DNA of 14,911 nucleotides from JANMDR01 sp043760555. GTDB lineage: Bacteria; Pseudomonadota; Gammaproteobacteria; Burkholderiales; Usitatibacteraceae. The notes beneath the pieces were generated by a model. The model saw only the letters and a list, made by a program, of their open reading frames with translations. It made no database searches and had not been told where the DNA came from. Where the stretch lies: the NCBI GenBank assembly GCA_043760555.1, contig JAYUOW010000128.1, positions 1 to 14,911 of the forward strand. The letters are read 5' to 3'. This document shows positions 14,220-14,911 of this stretch, one piece after another. Position 1 is the first letter of the stretch; every line of letters starts with the position of its first letter. The position numbers and the translations under genes are program-made.

Positions 14220-14690
14220 GTGAGCAAATCGCCGGACAAATTAAGCATATCGCCAGATTTTGCGCTAAGTGCAGCCGATAACGCTCTGCTCGCCCTGCTG
14301 CAGCGCGACGCGCGCACGCCGGTGGCAGCGCTGGCGCGCGAGCTAGGCGTAGCGCGCGCCACCGTGCAAGAGCGCATTCGCCGCATGGAAGAAAAAGGCA
14401 TTATCGACGGCTACACCGTGCGCCTAGGCACGCGCATTACTCATGCAGGCGTACACGCACATACCCTCGTGCGCGCCAGCCCAAAAGGCTTGGATGCGAT
14501 GTATACCGCGCTACGCAAAATGCCCGAGGTGCAAGCCGTAGCAGCCTTATCAGGCGAATTTGATGCGCTGGTAACCTTACATGCGGCCACCACAACGCAG
14601 CTTGACGACGCGCTAGATGCCTTAGGACGTATATCTGGCATTGAGCGGACGCAAACTTCTATTTTGTTGAGCATTAAGTTTCAGCGGTAG
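14220..14690 (+). CDS. Lrp/AsnC family transcriptional regulator
   Basis: A 156-residue regulator. Residues about 16-66 form the winged helix-turn-helix ('DNALLALLQRDARTPVAALA', 'LGVARATVQERIRRMEEKGIIDGY'), and about 70-156 the RAM ligand-binding domain ('VHAHTLVRA', 'MPEVQAVAALSGEFDALVTLHA', 'GIERTQTSILLS'). Such proteins usually sense an amino acid and form dimers to octamers. It is divergent from the lysine-degradation genes with 96 bases between, the common arrangement for a local regulator, so lysine or a lysine breakdown product is the likely ligand (inference). The start is GTG 14220, with AAGG (14211-14214) five bases before. An N-terminal stretch of about 15 residues precedes the first helix. 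No terminator is visible after the stop. Confidence 0.93.
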   Translation: MSKSPDKLSISPDFALSAADNALLALLQRDARTPVAALARELGVARATVQERIRRMEEKGIIDGYTVRLGTRITHAGVHAHTLVRASPKGLDAMYTALRKMPEVQAVAALSGEFDALVTLHAATTTQLDDALDALGRISGIERTQTSILLSIKFQR

Positions 14691-14727
14691 ATTTAGGGGT
14701 AGCTACCGTGCTCCTGAGCAAAGTGAA

Positions 14728-14756
14728 TTGACGATAAGGCAAAATTGCATTACTAT
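14728..14756 (+). promoter_or_regulatory. promoter of the AbrB/MazE-type gene
   Basis: TTGACG (14728-14733, five of six to consensus) and TACTAT (14751-14756, four of six) are spaced by 17 bases. The predicted start near 14763 leaves a 25-base leader before ATG 14788. Confidence 0.55.
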
Positions 14757-14787
14757 TATTTTTTGACCTCAACAGAGCAAATACATC

Positions 14788-14911
14788 ATGACAACGCTAA
14801 CCGTCACCGCACGCGGCCAAGTAACTTTTAGAAAAGAAGTGCTCGCCCATCTAGGCATCAAACCCGGCGAAAAAATTAAATTGGATTTATTAGCCGATGG
14901 TTGTGGCATGT
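14788..14911 (+). CDS. AbrB/MazE/SpoVT-domain protein (5' part only)
   Basis: Forty-one codons are visible before the right edge. The start 'MTTLTVTARGQVTFRKEVLAHLGIKPGEKI' is the standard swapped-hairpin AbrB DNA-binding domain: a short strand, 'RGQVT', then 'P..GEKI' followed by a strand (KLDLLADG). Most short proteins of this kind are antitoxins that repress their own operon and pair with a PIN-domain or MazF-type toxin encoded next; the partner would lie beyond the window, so the role as antitoxin is inference. A purine stretch (AGAG near 14775) lies about ten bases from ATG 14788, and a good promoter stands upstream, so the gene is expressed apart from the Lrp gene before it. Confidence 0.75.
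   Translation, partial: MTTLTVTARGQVTFRKEVLAHLGIKPGEKIKLDLLADGCGM

Noticed and set aside
14623..14649. A sequence encoding DALGRISGIER in the Lrp gene that resembles the peptide of the coding palindromes
   Set aside because: The bases do not keep the CCC and CGG cores or the inverted arms, and Lrp family proteins naturally have a similar 'lg.i.GV..T' segment here.
14698..14707. GGTAGCTACC palindrome after the Lrp gene
   Set aside because: The ten-base palindrome has no room for a loop and no T-run, so it is not a terminator; too short to interpret.

Overview
The window (about 15 kb, near-balanced base composition) looks like a chromosomal segment of a Gram-negative proteobacterium, most likely a betaproteobacterium. 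The reasons are the lipoproteins and TonB receptor of a double-membrane cell, a paired DUF6502/DUF5666 locus, a short SWIB-domain protein with an Ala/Lys/Pro tail, and a GTCGGGTTA-type dispersed palindrome. The genus cannot be named from the sequence alone. No phage, transposase, CRISPR array or plasmid gene is visible.

Layout. (1) 1-1628, minus: a DUF6502 gene followed by a DUF5666 lipoprotein gene that runs off the left edge. (2) 1759-4072, plus: two tandem paralogous secreted proteins, then msrA, whose ribosome binding site lies in a strong hairpin. (3) 4069-5112, minus: a DUF72 (YecE-like) gene overlapping the msrA stop, divergent from a plus-strand amidohydrolase lipoprotein gene (5173-6885). 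(4) 6893-7046: a nested inverted-repeat element. (5) 7077-8344, minus: a NUDIX hydrolase and pdxH in one operon. (6) 8612-9370, plus: the SWIB protein with its terminator, then tRNA-Val(GAC) with a near-consensus promoter and its own terminator. (7) 9632-11917, plus: a TonB-dependent receptor. (8) 11991-14690: a saccharopine-dehydrogenase-family gene and a DUF1338 (HglS-like) gene, both minus, divergent from an Lrp/AsnC regulator. This reads as a lysine/2-oxoadipate catabolic unit with its own regulator. (9) 14788 to the right edge: the start of an AbrB/MazE-type gene with a good promoter.

The most interesting structure crosses gene boundaries. A 27-column palindromic sequence (two 8-base arms around a 7-base loop) occurs five times and aligns without gaps: at 681-707, 5452-5478, 9416-9442, 11946-11972 and 12957-12983. 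Three copies lie inside unrelated protein genes and all three are read in the same codon phase, giving related nonapeptides (VNALKSGIF, EDALFTDIY, GDSRTTGIL). One copy forms the shared bidirectional terminator between the TonB receptor and hglS-like genes, and one is a degenerate intergenic copy. This resembles, in concept, the Rickettsia palindromic elements that insert in frame into genes, and is the best candidate here for something undescribed.
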